Notes: a model not told the origin generated them from the letters alone. A stretch of DNA of 64,000 bases from Spirosoma profusum (GCF_014699005.1 NZ_JACWZY010000001.1:496001-560000), one strand, 5' to 3'. Numbered from the stretch's first letter, positions 26,640 through 35,734 are shown. A program made the numbers and translations.

Positions 26640-27029
26640 ATGCCATCCATTTTCACACGTATCGTAGCCGGAGAGATCCCGGCGCATAAAATTGCCGAAA
26701 CTGACGATTACCTGGCCTTTCTGGACGTGATGCCGACAGCAATGGGGCATACGCTCGTAATCCCCAAAAAAGAAATCGACTACCTGTTCGCGCTTGACGA
26801 TGAGTTGTATATGGGCCTGATGGCGTTTGCCAAGAAAATTGCCACAGTTATTGAGAAGGCGATTCCCTGCAAACGTATCGGCGTGGCAGTCATTGGATTA
26901 GAAGTACCACACGCGCATGTCCACCTGATTCCGCTTAACTCTATGGGTGATATGAATTTCAGTCATAAACTGAAACCTACTCAGGAAGAACTGGCGGCCA
27001 CTGCCGAGAAAATTCGGAGCTTTTTGTAG
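26640..27029 (+). CDS. HIT family protein
   Basis: A 129-residue histidine-triad nucleotide hydrolase, HinT-like. The triad is PHAHVHLIP near residues 100-108, with the N-terminal IFTRIVAGEIPAHKI typical of the family. It should hydrolyse adenosine phosphoramidates. Lies between greA and a bestrophin homologue. Confidence 0.93.
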   Translation: MPSIFTRIVAGEIPAHKIAETDDYLAFLDVMPTAMGHTLVIPKKEIDYLFALDDELYMGLMAFAKKIATVIEKAIPCKRIGVAVIGLEVPHAHVHLIPLNSMGDMNFSHKLKPTQEELAATAEKIRSFL

Positions 27030-27049
27030 GTTTTATCTGTCATTGAAGC

Positions 27050-27147
27050 CATTTTTTGTCATTCTGACGCAGGAAGAATTTCAAAGTTGACTAATTTGAG
27101 AGTTATGATACAGTATGATTCTTCCTGCGTCAGAATGACAAAAATGC
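27050..27147. repeat. Long inverted repeat, family A copy 3
   Basis: TTTTTGTCATTCTGACGCAG at the left and its complement at the right give arms of about 30 bases with one extra T. It lies between convergent genes and ends at the bestrophin stop codon. Confidence 0.9.
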
Positions 27148-28160
27148 TACATCAAAATATTATTGACGGGTTGCAGGGCGGATGGAATTTCCGGTTGATC
27201 GAGCATTTCGCGTAGGTCGATTTCGATACCACGACTCATAGACGTAATTGGTACGTCGTTGGGCCCACCTTCGAATGGATTTTCGGTACTTTCACCTACG
27301 CGCTCCATCGAGTTGAAAACCCACGATACCAATACGCTGAATGGAATAGTAAGCCACACAAAATGCCCACCTAGTTTGGCAAATTCCTGCAACAGTCCAA
27401 ACGGAACTAGCATCACGAACAGGCGTATAAAAAACAGGTTGATGCTGGCAAACTGGCGGGGGTAGGGGAAGTTTTTGATACGTTCGCATTTGCCTTGCTG
27501 GTCGTACAAATCTTTCAGCATTTGGGCCATTTCCACATGTCGAAGATCGGTTAGTAGCCCTTCATCGACTAACTCCCCTAGTTGTTTCGATTGCAGGCTG
27601 ATCAGATGAACAGCGCGATTTTTCTTGCTCAATACGTATTCAGACTCTTGAACCCAGAGAAGCGGCTTTAGTTCTTCCGCCAGACTGCTCTCTTTTTCCG
27701 GGATTTTATAAAATCGCTGGTATTCTTCATTGTAAATCTGATGCGTATTTTCCCAGGTACGTTCTTCCCGCAACTGGAAACGTAGCGCCGTAAGCCAGGC
27801 AATATGACGTAGTATGAGCTGCTGGTGTATCGATTGAAGATCTTGAGGAGAAGTCGATCCATTGGTGTTTCTGACAAAATCTTTAACCATAATACCCCAC
27901 GTCCGGCTGAGGTTTACAATGCCGCCGTAAATCTGACGAGCTTCCCACAGGCGGCCATACGTAGCATTATTTTTAAAACCTACGATAAACGCGGCTGCTG
28001 TACCAATCATCGCAATCGGCACCCACGGAATAGCCAGCCATTTCCAGCCGAGAACCTGATAAAGAACGGTAGGGATTGCGGCTAGTCCAATGAGCCAGTA
28101 AATATCGCGTCGTGTCCAGACAATGAACTCCGATAAACTATATTTTCTTCCTGCGTGCAT
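27147..28160 (-). CDS. Bestrophin-family ion channel protein
   Basis: A 337-residue member of the bacterial bestrophin (UPF0187) family, pentameric ion channels. It has an N-terminal pair of helices (residues 20-60), the KNNATYGRLWEAR segment typical of the family and a second membrane region near 235-285. Bacterial homologues conduct cations. Downstream of accC in the same orientation but with its own spacing. Confidence 0.88.
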   Translation of the reverse strand: MHAGRKYSLSEFIVWTRRDIYWLIGLAAIPTVLYQVLGWKWLAIPWVPIAMIGTAAAFIVGFKNNATYGRLWEARQIYGGIVNLSRTWGIMVKDFVRNTNGSTSPQDLQSIHQQLILRHIAWLTALRFQLREERTWENTHQIYNEEYQRFYKIPEKESSLAEELKPLLWVQESEYVLSKKNRAVHLISLQSKQLGELVDEGLLTDLRHVEMAQMLKDLYDQQGKCERIKNFPYPRQFASINLFFIRLFVMLVPFGLLQEFAKLGGHFVWLTIPFSVLVSWVFNSMERVGESTENPFEGGPNDVPITSMSRGIEIDLREMLDQPEIPSALQPVNNILM

Positions 28161-28208
28161 ACGTAGTGAAGGTTACTTGAAACGATAGTGTAATACGTTC
28201 ATTTACAA

Positions 28209-29702
28209 TCAGGCAAGTCGGTTTGCTTTCCACCGACTCGACGTAGTGGTTTTGCCCGCTACACCCACCGCCTTCGGTTTTGTCGTTTCAATCAGATAAG
28301 CCGCCACCACAGCCGCCAGCTCACTTTCGTCGGCATCAGTTTCCGGAATAAGTTTGTCCGGAGTAAAATACGTAGCGACAAATCCCGTATCGAACTGGCC
28401 GGAGCGAAAAGCTTCGTGCTCCATTACGTAGCGGCAAAACGGCAGCGTGGTCTGGACACCCGAAATCTGGTATTCGTCGATGGCACGTATCATTTTCTGA
28501 ATCGCTTCCTCCCGACTGTCGCCATACGTAATAAGTTTGGCAATCATGGGATCATAATAAATCGGGATGGCCATGCCCTGCTCAAATCCGTCATCGACCC
28601 GAACCCCGTTACCCTGTGGGCGTACATACGTATCGAGCGTGCCTACGTCGGGCAGGAAATTGTTGGCTGGGTCTTCAGCATAGACACGAATTTCAACGGC
28701 GTGCCCTTTTATCTGTAAATCTTCCTGCTTGATAGTGAGCGGTTTACCTTCGGCTATGTAAATCATCTGCTTCACCAGATCGACACCTGTAATCTGCTCC
28801 GTAACCGGGTGCTCGACCTGAAGTCGCGTGTTCATTTCCAGGAAATAAAAATCGAGCTTGTCGTTGACAATAAATTCTACAGTTCCGGCACCGAAATAGC
28901 CACAGGCTCGTGCTACGTCGACGGCGGCCCGTCCCATCGCTTCCCGGATTTCGGGCGTCAGAATTGCCGAAGGCGCTTCCTCCACCACTTTCTGATGCCG
29001 TCGCTGAATCGAGCATTCACGCTCAAAAAGGTGAATAATATTGCCGTGCTGATCGCCCAAAACCTGAATTTCTACGTGTCGGGGCGACGTTACGTATTTC
29101 TCGATAAACACCGACCCATCGCCAAAGGCCGACTGGGCTTCGCTGACAGCTCGGTCCATCTGTTCATCGAAATCGGCTTCCCGCTCCACGATACGCATTC
29201 CTTTACCACCGCCACCGGCACTGGCTTTTATCAAGATCGGATACCCAATTTGGGCGGAAATAGCTTTGGCTTCAGTCCGGTCGGTGATGGCAGCGGGCGT
29301 ACCAGGAACCATCGGAATGTTATAATTGGCCACGGCCGCTTTAGCCGCTAACTTGCTGCCCATAATCTCAATGCTTTCGGGCGATGGTCCGACGAAAATC
29401 AATCCGGCATCGCGTACCTGCTGGGCGAAATTGGCATTTTCAGATAAAAAACCGTAGCCAGGGTGAATAGCATCGACCTGAAGTTTTCGGCATACATCGA
29501 TGATCACGTCGGCTTTTAGGTAGGACTCAGACGAAGGGGCCGGACCTACGCAAACGGCTTCGTCGGCGTAGCGAACGTGCAGAGCATGGCGATCAGCTTC
29601 CGAATAAATAGCAACGGTACGTATGCCCATCTCGCGGGCGGTACGCATGATACGTAAGGCAATTTCGCCCCGGTTGGCTACGAGAAGTTTTTTTATAATC
29701 AT
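28209..29702 (-). CDS. accC: Biotin carboxylase subunit of acetyl-CoA (or acyl-CoA) carboxylase
   Basis: Carboxylates biotin using ATP and bicarbonate. The ATP-grasp protein has KLLVANRGEIALRI at the N-terminus, KASAGGGGKGM (near residues 160-170), HVEIQVLGD and ECSIQRRHQKVVEEAPS. At 497 residues it is about 45 longer than E. coli AccC, with a C-terminal extension rich in Ala/Glu. No accB lies next to it, so it may instead serve a propionyl/acyl-CoA carboxylase. This gene is the densest ACGTA/TACGT region I counted. Confidence 0.92.
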   Translation of the reverse strand: MIIKKLLVANRGEIALRIMRTAREMGIRTVAIYSEADRHALHVRYADEAVCVGPAPSSESYLKADVIIDVCRKLQVDAIHPGYGFLSENANFAQQVRDAGLIFVGPSPESIEIMGSKLAAKAAVANYNIPMVPGTPAAITDRTEAKAISAQIGYPILIKASAGGGGKGMRIVEREADFDEQMDRAVSEAQSAFGDGSVFIEKYVTSPRHVEIQVLGDQHGNIIHLFERECSIQRRHQKVVEEAPSAILTPEIREAMGRAAVDVARACGYFGAGTVEFIVNDKLDFYFLEMNTRLQVEHPVTEQITGVDLVKQMIYIAEGKPLTIKQEDLQIKGHAVEIRVYAEDPANNFLPDVGTLDTYVRPQGNGVRVDDGFEQGMAIPIYYDPMIAKLITYGDSREEAIQKMIRAIDEYQISGVQTTLPFCRYVMEHEAFRSGQFDTGFVATYFTPDKLIPETDADESELAAVVAAYLIETTKPKAVGVAGKTTTSSRWKANRLA

Positions 29703-29704
29703 TG

Positions 29705-29784
29705 ATAGTCGTTAGTCAATAGTCGTTAGTCAAGAGTTGCCAAGAATAGTAACACCTAATAGCTCTTGACTAACGACTATTGAC
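29705..29784. repeat. Inverted repeat, family E
   Basis: Arms 29715-29736 and 29763-29784 are 22-base perfect complements built from the word GTTAGTCAATAGTC, with an extra copy of the word at 29705-29714. It lies directly before the accC start. Confidence 0.85.
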
Positions 29785-29838
29785 CATTTTTGACCAATAA
29801 TACAAAATGATTATCGAATTGAATTTTTAGAGTAGCCT

Positions 29839-29868
29839 TTGTCCTACCAAAAGATAACCGTATTTTTG
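29839..29868 (+). promoter_or_regulatory. Consensus Bacteroidota promoter of the oxoamine synthase gene
   Basis: TTG (29839-29841), a 19-base spacer and TATTTTTG (29861-29868) match the consensus exactly. It rules out translation starting at the in-frame TTG at 29839. Confidence 0.8.
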
Positions 29869-29919
29869 CACTTACCTTATAAAAAAACAAGGCTTTTGCC
29901 TGATAAACACCAGTATAAA

Positions 29920-31224
29920 GTGGATTTATTTGAGAAACTACGTAACAACTTAGGACCTATCGGTTCGCCAGCGCGTGAATTCAACGGACATCATTATTTC
30001 GCGTTCCCAAAACTAGAAGGGGAACTTGGTCCGCGTATGCGTTTCCGGGGGAAAGAAGTGCTGAACTGGAGTCTGAATAATTACCTCGGTTTGGGTAACC
30101 ACCCCGAAATCCGAAAGGTAGACGCCGAAGCTGCTGAACAATGGGGTCTTGCCTATCCGATGGGCGCCCGCATGATGTCGGGAAATAGCGACCTGCATGA
30201 GCAGTTTGAAAAGGAACTGGCCGAGTTTGTAGGTAAGGAAGACGCGTTTCTGCTAAACTATGGTTATCAGGGCGTTATGTCGGCTATTGAAGCTGTAGTC
30301 GACCACCGAGATGTTATCGTGTACGACGCTGAATGTCACGCTTGTTTGATCGACGGTATCCGCCTGCACAAAGCGAAGATGGGCGAATACTACAAATTCA
30401 ACCATAACGATATTCCCAGTCTGGAGAAAAATCTACAACGGGCCACCAAAGTAGCCGCCGAAAAAGGTGGTAGTATTCTGGTGATCACAGAAGGGGTATT
30501 TGGCATGTCAGGTAAAGTAGGTAGCCTCGACCAGATCGTTGCGCTGAAAGAAAAATATGATTTCCGATTGTTGGTTGATGACGCGCACGGCTTTGGTACG
30601 ATGGGTGCTACGGGCGCTGGCGTAGGCGAAATGCTTGGTTGCCAGGACGGAATCGATTTGTATTTCTCGACTTTCGCTAAGTCGATGGCGGCTATCGGTG
30701 CGTTCATTGCCGCCGACCACGACATTATCATGTATCTCAAGTACAACATGCGTTCGCAGACTTACGCGAAAGCGCTACCGATGCCTTACGTAGTGGGCGG
30801 TCTGAAGCGGCTCGATATGATTCGTAACTCGTCGGCTTTCCGCGATAAATTGTGGGAAAATGTTCGGGCACTGCAAAGTGGTTTGCGGGAACGTGGCTTT
30901 GATATTGGCGATACGCAGTCGCCGGTAACACCAGTTTTCCTGCATAATCTGGATGGCGGTGTGGCCGAAGTTGCTACGTTGACCAAAGACTTACGGGAAA
31001 ATATGGGCGTGTTCTGTTCGATTGTGGTGTACCCGGTTGTACCCAAAGGAACCATCATGCTACGTATCATCCCAACGGCTGCGCATACCCTTGATGATGT
31101 GGAATATACGCTCAACGCATTCTCTTTAGTGGGCGAAAGATTAGAAAAAGGTTACTATAAGCAAAATATAGCCTTTGCAGCCCCAAAAACGCTGGAAGTG
31201 TCTGCTGAAGCCTCCACAGAATAG
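29920..31224 (+). CDS. PLP-dependent alpha-oxoamine synthase family protein
   Basis: A 434-residue fold-type I aminotransferase of the family containing 8-amino-7-oxononanoate synthase, 2-amino-3-ketobutyrate CoA ligase and serine palmitoyltransferase. The GTG at 29920 (VDLFEKLRN) is the start because a promoter overlaps upstream frame. PLP Lys254 lies in TFAKSMA, with DDAHGFG before it and NNYLGLGNHP at the N-terminus. Family knowledge allows a sphingolipid-type serine acyltransfer, common in Bacteroidota, but the exact substrate is open. Confidence 0.88.
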   Translation: MDLFEKLRNNLGPIGSPAREFNGHHYFAFPKLEGELGPRMRFRGKEVLNWSLNNYLGLGNHPEIRKVDAEAAEQWGLAYPMGARMMSGNSDLHEQFEKELAEFVGKEDAFLLNYGYQGVMSAIEAVVDHRDVIVYDAECHACLIDGIRLHKAKMGEYYKFNHNDIPSLEKNLQRATKVAAEKGGSILVITEGVFGMSGKVGSLDQIVALKEKYDFRLLVDDAHGFGTMGATGAGVGEMLGCQDGIDLYFSTFAKSMAAIGAFIAADHDIIMYLKYNMRSQTYAKALPMPYVVGGLKRLDMIRNSSAFRDKLWENVRALQSGLRERGFDIGDTQSPVTPVFLHNLDGGVAEVATLTKDLRENMGVFCSIVVYPVVPKGTIMLRIIPTAAHTLDDVEYTLNAFSLVGERLEKGYYKQNIAFAAPKTLEVSAEASTE

Positions 31225-31273
31225 ACTTTTTACAGAAAATTTGCATTTTTCGACTATTTTTTTGGCTTGGCTA

Positions 31274-31303
31274 TTGCGCTGTATGAGAGAATGAGTAAAT
31301 TTC
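31274..31303 (+). promoter_or_regulatory. Promoter of the Hc1-like histone gene
   Basis: TTG (31274-31276), a 19-base spacer and TAAATTTC (31296-31303) fit the consensus except at the last base, about 65 bases before the ATG at 31369. Confidence 0.55.
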
Positions 31304-31368
31304 AGCCGAAAACCGCGTTTTTAGCGGAATTTGGGCATTTTCACAAACTTAAACCCATACGTATCGCT

Positions 31369-31548
31369 ATGGCACGATTCGATGAAGTAAAAAATTTGGT
31401 TATGTCGCTGGAAGGTGATTTCGAGAAGTTCTACGAAAAAAACAACCAGGCTGCCGGTACCCGCGTTCGGAAAGGAATGCAGGATTTGAAAACTCTGGCA
31501 CAAAACATCCGTTCGGAGGTACAAAATACCAAGAACACGCCTAAGTAA
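31369..31548 (+). CDS. Histone H1/Hc1-like DNA-associated protein
   Basis: A 59-residue basic, helical protein matching the Bacteroidota Hc1-like pattern: MARFDEVKNLV, DFEKFYEKNNQAAGTRVRKG and MQDLKTLAQNIR. The ATG at 31369 gives the family length; a longer in-frame reading would overlap the promoter. Related proteins are thought to bind DNA as nucleoid components, though this short form is mostly a helical hairpin. A strong terminator follows. Confidence 0.88.
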   Translation: MARFDEVKNLVMSLEGDFEKFYEKNNQAAGTRVRKGMQDLKTLAQNIRSEVQNTKNTPK

Positions 31549-31559
31549 CACAGGCTGAA

Positions 31560-31608
31560 AACAAGAACTCCCTCGTCAGGCCAAGCCTCGGCGAGGGAGT
31601 TTTCTTTT
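31560..31608 (+). terminator. Rho-independent terminator after the histone gene
   Basis: AACTCCCTCG and CGAGGGAGTT close a 16-base loop, followed by TTTCTTTT. Confidence 0.85.
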
Positions 31609-31630
31609 GGGTAGTTGCAGCGTTTGGGAT

Positions 31631-31657
31631 GTAGAACAAGGCATGTCTTGTCTCTAC
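31631..31657. repeat. Short hairpin, family K copy 2
   Basis: GTAGAACAAG, GCATGT and CTTGTCTCTAC resemble the hairpin at 573-600. The element overlaps the stop codon of the MaoC gene. Confidence 0.6.
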
Positions 31658-32064
31658 ACTATTTTTTCCCGGTGCATCAACGTAGCAACGCCACGGGTTG
31701 TCACTTTGCCCGTTTGTACATCCCGGACTTCCCCCAGAATTTGTGCGGTGTGCTTTGCTGCATCAATCGACTGGACTGTAAACGTAGCTTCGTAATCAGT
31801 GTCAACAAACATTGGCCGTAAGAACTCCAACGTCTGCCCCAGATAAACTGATCCATAGCCTGGAAATTCTGTTCCGAGTACTTTGGTGAACACACTGGCA
31901 CCCAGCATACCGTGAATGATAGGACGTTTAAATGGGGTCTGAGCGGCAAAATCGGGGTCGAGGTGGAGCGGATTGTTGTCACCAGTGACTTGTGCAAATG
32001 CTGCTACTTCAGCCTGCGAAAACCGAAACGTGTAACGATGAACGGCATTAAGTCCAAATTCCAT
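31654..32064 (-). CDS. MaoC-like (R)-specific enoyl-CoA hydratase/dehydratase
   Basis: A 136-residue hot-dog protein. The hydratase-2 motif has Asp and His in GDNNPLHLDPDFA (residues 27-39), followed by PIIHGML. It would hydrate trans-2-enoyl-CoA to the R-3-hydroxy form. The start at 32064 (MEFGLN) is preferred, because the longer reading runs through an inverted repeat. Divergent from the acyltransferase gene. Confidence 0.88.
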   Translation of the reverse strand: MEFGLNAVHRYTFRFSQAEVAAFAQVTGDNNPLHLDPDFAAQTPFKRPIIHGMLGASVFTKVLGTEFPGYGSVYLGQTLEFLRPMFVDTDYEATFTVQSIDAAKHTAQILGEVRDVQTGKVTTRGVATLMHREKIV

Positions 32065-32068
32065 AAAC

Positions 32069-32194
32069 GAGTGATAAGTGATGAACGATGAGTGATGAGT
32101 TGTGAATTTACAACAAATAAAAACGCTTTCGGTTGATTCAGCCTCAGCGATCACTCATCGCTTATCACTCATCGTTCATCGTTCATCACTTATC
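32069..32194. repeat. Inverted repeat, family H
   Basis: The left part (32069-32100) uses GAGTGATAAGTGATGAACGA and the right part (32150-32194) carries the complementary words ATCACTCATCG and GTTCATCACTTATC, one of them duplicated. It fills the divergent spacer between the MaoC and acyltransferase genes. Confidence 0.8.
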
Positions 32195-32213
32195 CTTACC
32201 TTCGTAGCCGATT

Positions 32214-33440
32214 ATGTTTAGAGAACTGCTTTCGCTTGATACAGCGGCTACAAAGCGCGTATTTGGATTAGATGTAATGAGGGCTGCCGCTATTCTGATG
32301 GTGGTCGACTCGCACGCAACCATAGCGCTGAAAGACTATTACAGTGGGTTATTCATTCACCACTTACTTCCCGATGGTGTCGAGTTGTTTTTTGTGTTGA
32401 GTGGCTTTTTGATTGGGGGTATCCTGATTCGATCGTACGAAAAAAAGGGCTATTTCGATGGGCAACTGCTGCTTAATTTCTGGACGCGCCGATGGTTTCG
32501 CACGTTGCCGAATTATTATCTGGTACTGACCGGACTCATCGTATTTGCACTGCTACGTGCCTGGCGCAGTGGTTTTCAGCCGATGTTGCCCAGCCAGGGT
32601 ACATTGCTGAAATACTATTTATTTATCCAGAATTTCGCTACGTATATCCCCGATTTCTTCCCGGAAACCTGGAGTTTAGCCATTGAAGAGTGGTCGTACA
32701 TTACGTTGCCGTTGCTGCTCTGGGTTATGCACCGGCTACTGGTCAATCGGATTCCCAAACAACGTATCGTTTTTCTGACCATTCTGACCATCATTATCGG
32801 AACGAATCTATATCGACTTATTCTGGCGCTTCAGGTGCCAATTTCGGAAGGTGAGTTAGGGTTTCGAGGTATCGTAGCTACGCGACTCGATGCGATTTCA
32901 TACGGTGTTATGGCGGCTTATGCCAAAAACTACTTCCCGTCGAACTGGACTAATCCAGTGCTACGTCGTCGTTTGTTTGTTATTGGCCTGCTCTTGACAG
33001 TATTGGCTGCTTTTACAGCGTCCATTTTTATCCTATCGTTTTATTATCAGATCGGCGTTGGTGCGGCCTACGTGTTTTACAAACGCACGCTCTACTTTCC
33101 ATTCATTGGCCTGAGCATGGCGTTGCTTGTACCGTATCTGGATGGCTGGCGGACAGCAAAAGGCATTTGGGCACGATTTGGCATCAGTCGGGCTATTACC
33201 CACATCAGCCTGATTTCTTATTCGATGTATCTGCTCAACCTGACGCCCATTATGCAGCACATCGTCGAACGAATCCCAACTACGTCGATGACGACTGGCT
33301 GGCTGAAGGTGGCACTATTCTGGGGGCTTGTTCTTCTCCTCTCAACCCTGCTCTACAAATATTTCGAAAAACCCGCCACCGAACTCCGCGAACGTATGTC
33401 CGCTAAGGAGCCGACGGAGCTTAAAGAGCAGAGAGCATGA
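32214..33440 (+). CDS. Acyltransferase 3 family membrane protein (OafA/YrhL type)
   Basis: A 408-residue integral membrane O-acyltransferase with about ten helices. The N-terminal GLDVMRAAAILMVVDSH contains the R..A...V..H pattern with the catalytic His at about residue 37, and FFVLSGFLIGG follows. Such enzymes acetylate LPS, capsule or secreted glycans; no neighbouring target is evident. No SGNH domain is fused. Confidence 0.88.
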   Translation: MFRELLSLDTAATKRVFGLDVMRAAAILMVVDSHATIALKDYYSGLFIHHLLPDGVELFFVLSGFLIGGILIRSYEKKGYFDGQLLLNFWTRRWFRTLPNYYLVLTGLIVFALLRAWRSGFQPMLPSQGTLLKYYLFIQNFATYIPDFFPETWSLAIEEWSYITLPLLLWVMHRLLVNRIPKQRIVFLTILTIIIGTNLYRLILALQVPISEGELGFRGIVATRLDAISYGVMAAYAKNYFPSNWTNPVLRRRLFVIGLLLTVLAAFTASIFILSFYYQIGVGAAYVFYKRTLYFPFIGLSMALLVPYLDGWRTAKGIWARFGISRAITHISLISYSMYLLNLTPIMQHIVERIPTTSMTTGWLKVALFWGLVLLLSTLLYKYFEKPATELRERMSAKEPTELKEQRA

Positions 33441-33482
33441 GGTATAGAACTCTGAGTAGTTTCACCCAATGCCCTCTGCCAC

Positions 33483-33935
33483 CTAGCTTGAATGATCACT
33501 CACGATGACCCAGCGGTTTTTGATTTTGCGCCATAGAAGCGTGAAGTGCCCTTCCGCATCGCCAACTTTGGGACGAGTGAGATGAAAACGCCCAATGACA
33601 TACGCTACGTTGGGTGCATGAAAATCCAGTTGCAGGATATCGAATTTGAGGGTGCCCATAGAAGCCCGGTCGGGATACCGTTTTTTGTAATTGGCCAGCG
33701 TTGCCTGATAGCCATACGTAATACCAGCTTTGCCGATAAACGTCAGCGAATCGGACGGCCAGTACCCAACCATGAATTTATCGACCTTGCCAGCGTTCCA
33801 ATCCTGAGTCTGTCGTTTCAGAATTGCAAGAATAGCCCGTCGGTCGCTGTTGGCTAGTTCGGTGGCAGAAGTCTGCTGGCCAAAAATTGGTTGGATGAAT
33901 AGACCAAGTAATAGAAAGAGAAGAAAACGGTTCAT
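33483..33935 (-). CDS. Secreted SnoaL/NTF2-like (DUF4440) protein
   Basis: A 150-residue protein with a signal peptide ending IFGQ and an NTF2-like cone fold: ILAILKRQTQDWNAGKVDKFM and the C-terminal WRKIKNRWVIVSDHSS. The ATG at 33935 is chosen because it starts the signal peptide directly. DUF4440 proteins are often small-ligand binding or lyase-like with unknown substrate. Confidence 0.85.
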   Translation of the reverse strand: MNRFLLFLLLGLFIQPIFGQQTSATELANSDRRAILAILKRQTQDWNAGKVDKFMVGYWPSDSLTFIGKAGITYGYQATLANYKKRYPDRASMGTLKFDILQLDFHAPNVAYVIGRFHLTRPKVGDAEGHFTLLWRKIKNRWVIVSDHSS

Positions 33936-33996
33936 GGATTTCGGTTTTAACAAAGAAGCTGTTTTAAATTTTCTTTAAAAGCTAAAATTAAGCGTA

Positions 33997-34091
33997 TTTT
34001 TTTGTCATGCTGACGAAAGAAGCATCTTAAAGTGTCCTTATTCTCAGGTTAGGACACTTTAAGATGCTTCTTTCGTCAGCATGACAAAAAA
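33997..34091. repeat. Long inverted repeat, family A copy 4
   Basis: Arms of about 41 bases carry TTTTTTGTCATGCTGACG and AAGAAGCATCTTAAAGTG. The right arm ends CATGACAAAAAA, whose ATG opens a spurious upstream extension of the next small gene. Confidence 0.92.
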
Positions 34092-34164
34092 GGGTTCCAA
34101 AGAAAAGTTTAAACAGGCTCTACGTTACCCCTTATCTTTACAGCCGGATTGTTGTAGACGATTT

Positions 34165-34278
34165 ATGAATAAGTTTCGGGAATTTTATAACGAGTACAAG
34201 CCGTATATTTTCTCAGATGGCTGGTACTACGTCTTTATCGTCGTCTTCATCATTTTTCTTTTTATTTTCTTCTCCTGA
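34165..34278 (+). CDS. Small single-pass membrane protein
   Basis: A 37-residue frame starting MNKFREFYNEYK and ending in one strongly hydrophobic helix (WYYVFIVVFIIFLF) before the stop. It lies 26 bases before the lipid-kinase gene and downstream of a possible TATCTTTA box. An alternative ATG at 34081 lies in a repeat arm and is rejected. It is plausible as a real small protein because the helix is clean, but no homologue is recognised. Confidence 0.45.
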   Translation: MNKFREFYNEYKPYIFSDGWYYVFIVVFIIFLFIFFS

Positions 34279-34304
34279 ACTATCAGGAAAATTCAACTCA
34301 CTAC

Positions 34305-35183
34305 GTGGCGAATCGTTCGGCTGTTCTGGCCATTATCAACCCAAATTCCGGTACTACGTCGGCCGAGCAAAAAGCGTTACTGCGCGATGCTTTTCTGCGG
34401 CAGGCCGATGCGCTCGGCTTCGCACCAGAAGTAGTGCAAACGACCCATCCCGGGCACGCTACCGACATCGCGAGACAGGCGGTGGCGCAGGGTGTTAATC
34501 GAATAATTGTCATTGGAGGAGATGGTACGATTAATGAAACGGCAACTGGTCTACGGAAGTCTGCTACGTCGTTGGGCATCGTTCCCATCGGATCGGGGAA
34601 CGGACTAGCTCGGCATCTGGGTATCCCGCTCAAGCCGTTGCAGGCTATTGAACGGGCGTTAAAAGGTCGCCCTGTAATTATCGACAGTGGCGAAATCAAC
34701 GAATATCCATTTTTCTGTACGGCAGGTATGGGTTTCGAAGCCTACGTAGCACACGAGTTTGCCAAAGAGCCGGTACGTGGTTTGCCCACTTATATACGTA
34801 CTGCCTTTCGATCATTCTGGAATTATAAACCTCAGCGATTTAACGTAGCAGATCAGGAGAAGGAATTGTTTTCGATGACATTCGCCAATGCGGGCCAGTT
34901 TGGTAATAACGCCTGGATGGCACCTACTGCCAATATTTCGGATGGTCACCTGGAGCAATGTGAAGTTCGACCGTTTCCGACGCAGGCTGCGGGTATGCTT
35001 GCCTGGCAACTTTTCAATAAATCCCTGAATAAGTCGACCTACTGGCGCGGGCATTCCATTACCAAAGCAACTGTCGAGGTAGATGGACCGTTGATAATTC
35101 ACGCCGATGGCGAGCCGCTGACTTTGCCTACTGGAAAAGCGGAGATTCGTATATTGCCAGGAAGTTTGCTCGTATTGTTATAA
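34305..35183 (+). CDS. Diacylglycerol/lipid kinase family protein (YegS/DgkB type)
   Basis: A 292-residue DAGK-catalytic-domain protein that phosphorylates a lipid alcohol. Motifs are INPNSGT (residues 11-17), GGDGTINETATGL and GSGNGLARHLG. It uses a GTG start at 34305; no ATG fits before the conserved AIINPNSG strand. Length is normal. An uncharacterised membrane protein follows eight bases after the stop. Confidence 0.9.
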   Translation: MANRSAVLAIINPNSGTTSAEQKALLRDAFLRQADALGFAPEVVQTTHPGHATDIARQAVAQGVNRIIVIGGDGTINETATGLRKSATSLGIVPIGSGNGLARHLGIPLKPLQAIERALKGRPVIIDSGEINEYPFFCTAGMGFEAYVAHEFAKEPVRGLPTYIRTAFRSFWNYKPQRFNVADQEKELFSMTFANAGQFGNNAWMAPTANISDGHLEQCEVRPFPTQAAGMLAWQLFNKSLNKSTYWRGHSITKATVEVDGPLIIHADGEPLTLPTGKAEIRILPGSLLVLL

Positions 35184-35191
35184 GTTTTTCT

Positions 35192-35734
35192 ATGCCTGCT
35201 GCTAAACGTAAAGTCGTTGTTTCGCTCGATACGTATCTGAGTATTCTGGCGGTTGTGTCCAGCTTTTGCGCCATTGGTATTACGTTCTACCAGGCATATC
35301 TGCAGCGGACGCAACAATACGCGTCGGTGATGCCTGTGTTGGATTCATACCATACTGGCCATTTTGACGATGGTACGTTTGGGTCTGCCATGACCATAAC
35401 CAATTTAGGGCTTGGTCCTGCTTTCATCGACAGTGTGGCTTACTATTATCGCCAGAAACGCTACGACAACATATATGATATTATCGACGTAGCTTTAACG
35501 GAAAATAAAATGGTTGATACAACCTTGCTTTTCAGTGATTTATGGAAAGATAAGGTACTCCCGCAAGGCGAAAAGTTGTACGTATATCAAACGACCAATC
35601 GGAAGACAGTGCCTTTGTTTTCCCGTCGGATTGCTCAACAAATGCGGTTTGTCATTTATTACCGCTCGGTATATGGAGAACGCTGGGTGCTCGATTCCCA
35701 AAATAAAGATGGGCGTAATCGTAAGCTGAATTAA
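35192..35734 (+). CDS. Single-pass membrane protein of unknown function
   Basis: A 180-residue protein with one N-terminal helix (TYLSILAVVSSFCAIGITFY) and a predicted extracytoplasmic beta-rich domain containing SAMTITNLGLGPAFI. I do not recognise it. Tight spacing with the lipid kinase suggests a shared operon. Confidence 0.6.
   Translation: MPAAKRKVVVSLDTYLSILAVVSSFCAIGITFYQAYLQRTQQYASVMPVLDSYHTGHFDDGTFGSAMTITNLGLGPAFIDSVAYYYRQKRYDNIYDIIDVALTENKMVDTTLLFSDLWKDKVLPQGEKLYVYQTTNRKTVPLFSRRIAQQMRFVIYYRSVYGERWVLDSQNKDGRNRKLN

Noticed and set aside
34081..34164. Start of the small membrane protein in the repeat arm
   Set aside because: The ATGACAAAAAA is the end of the family A arm; the plausible protein starts at 34165.
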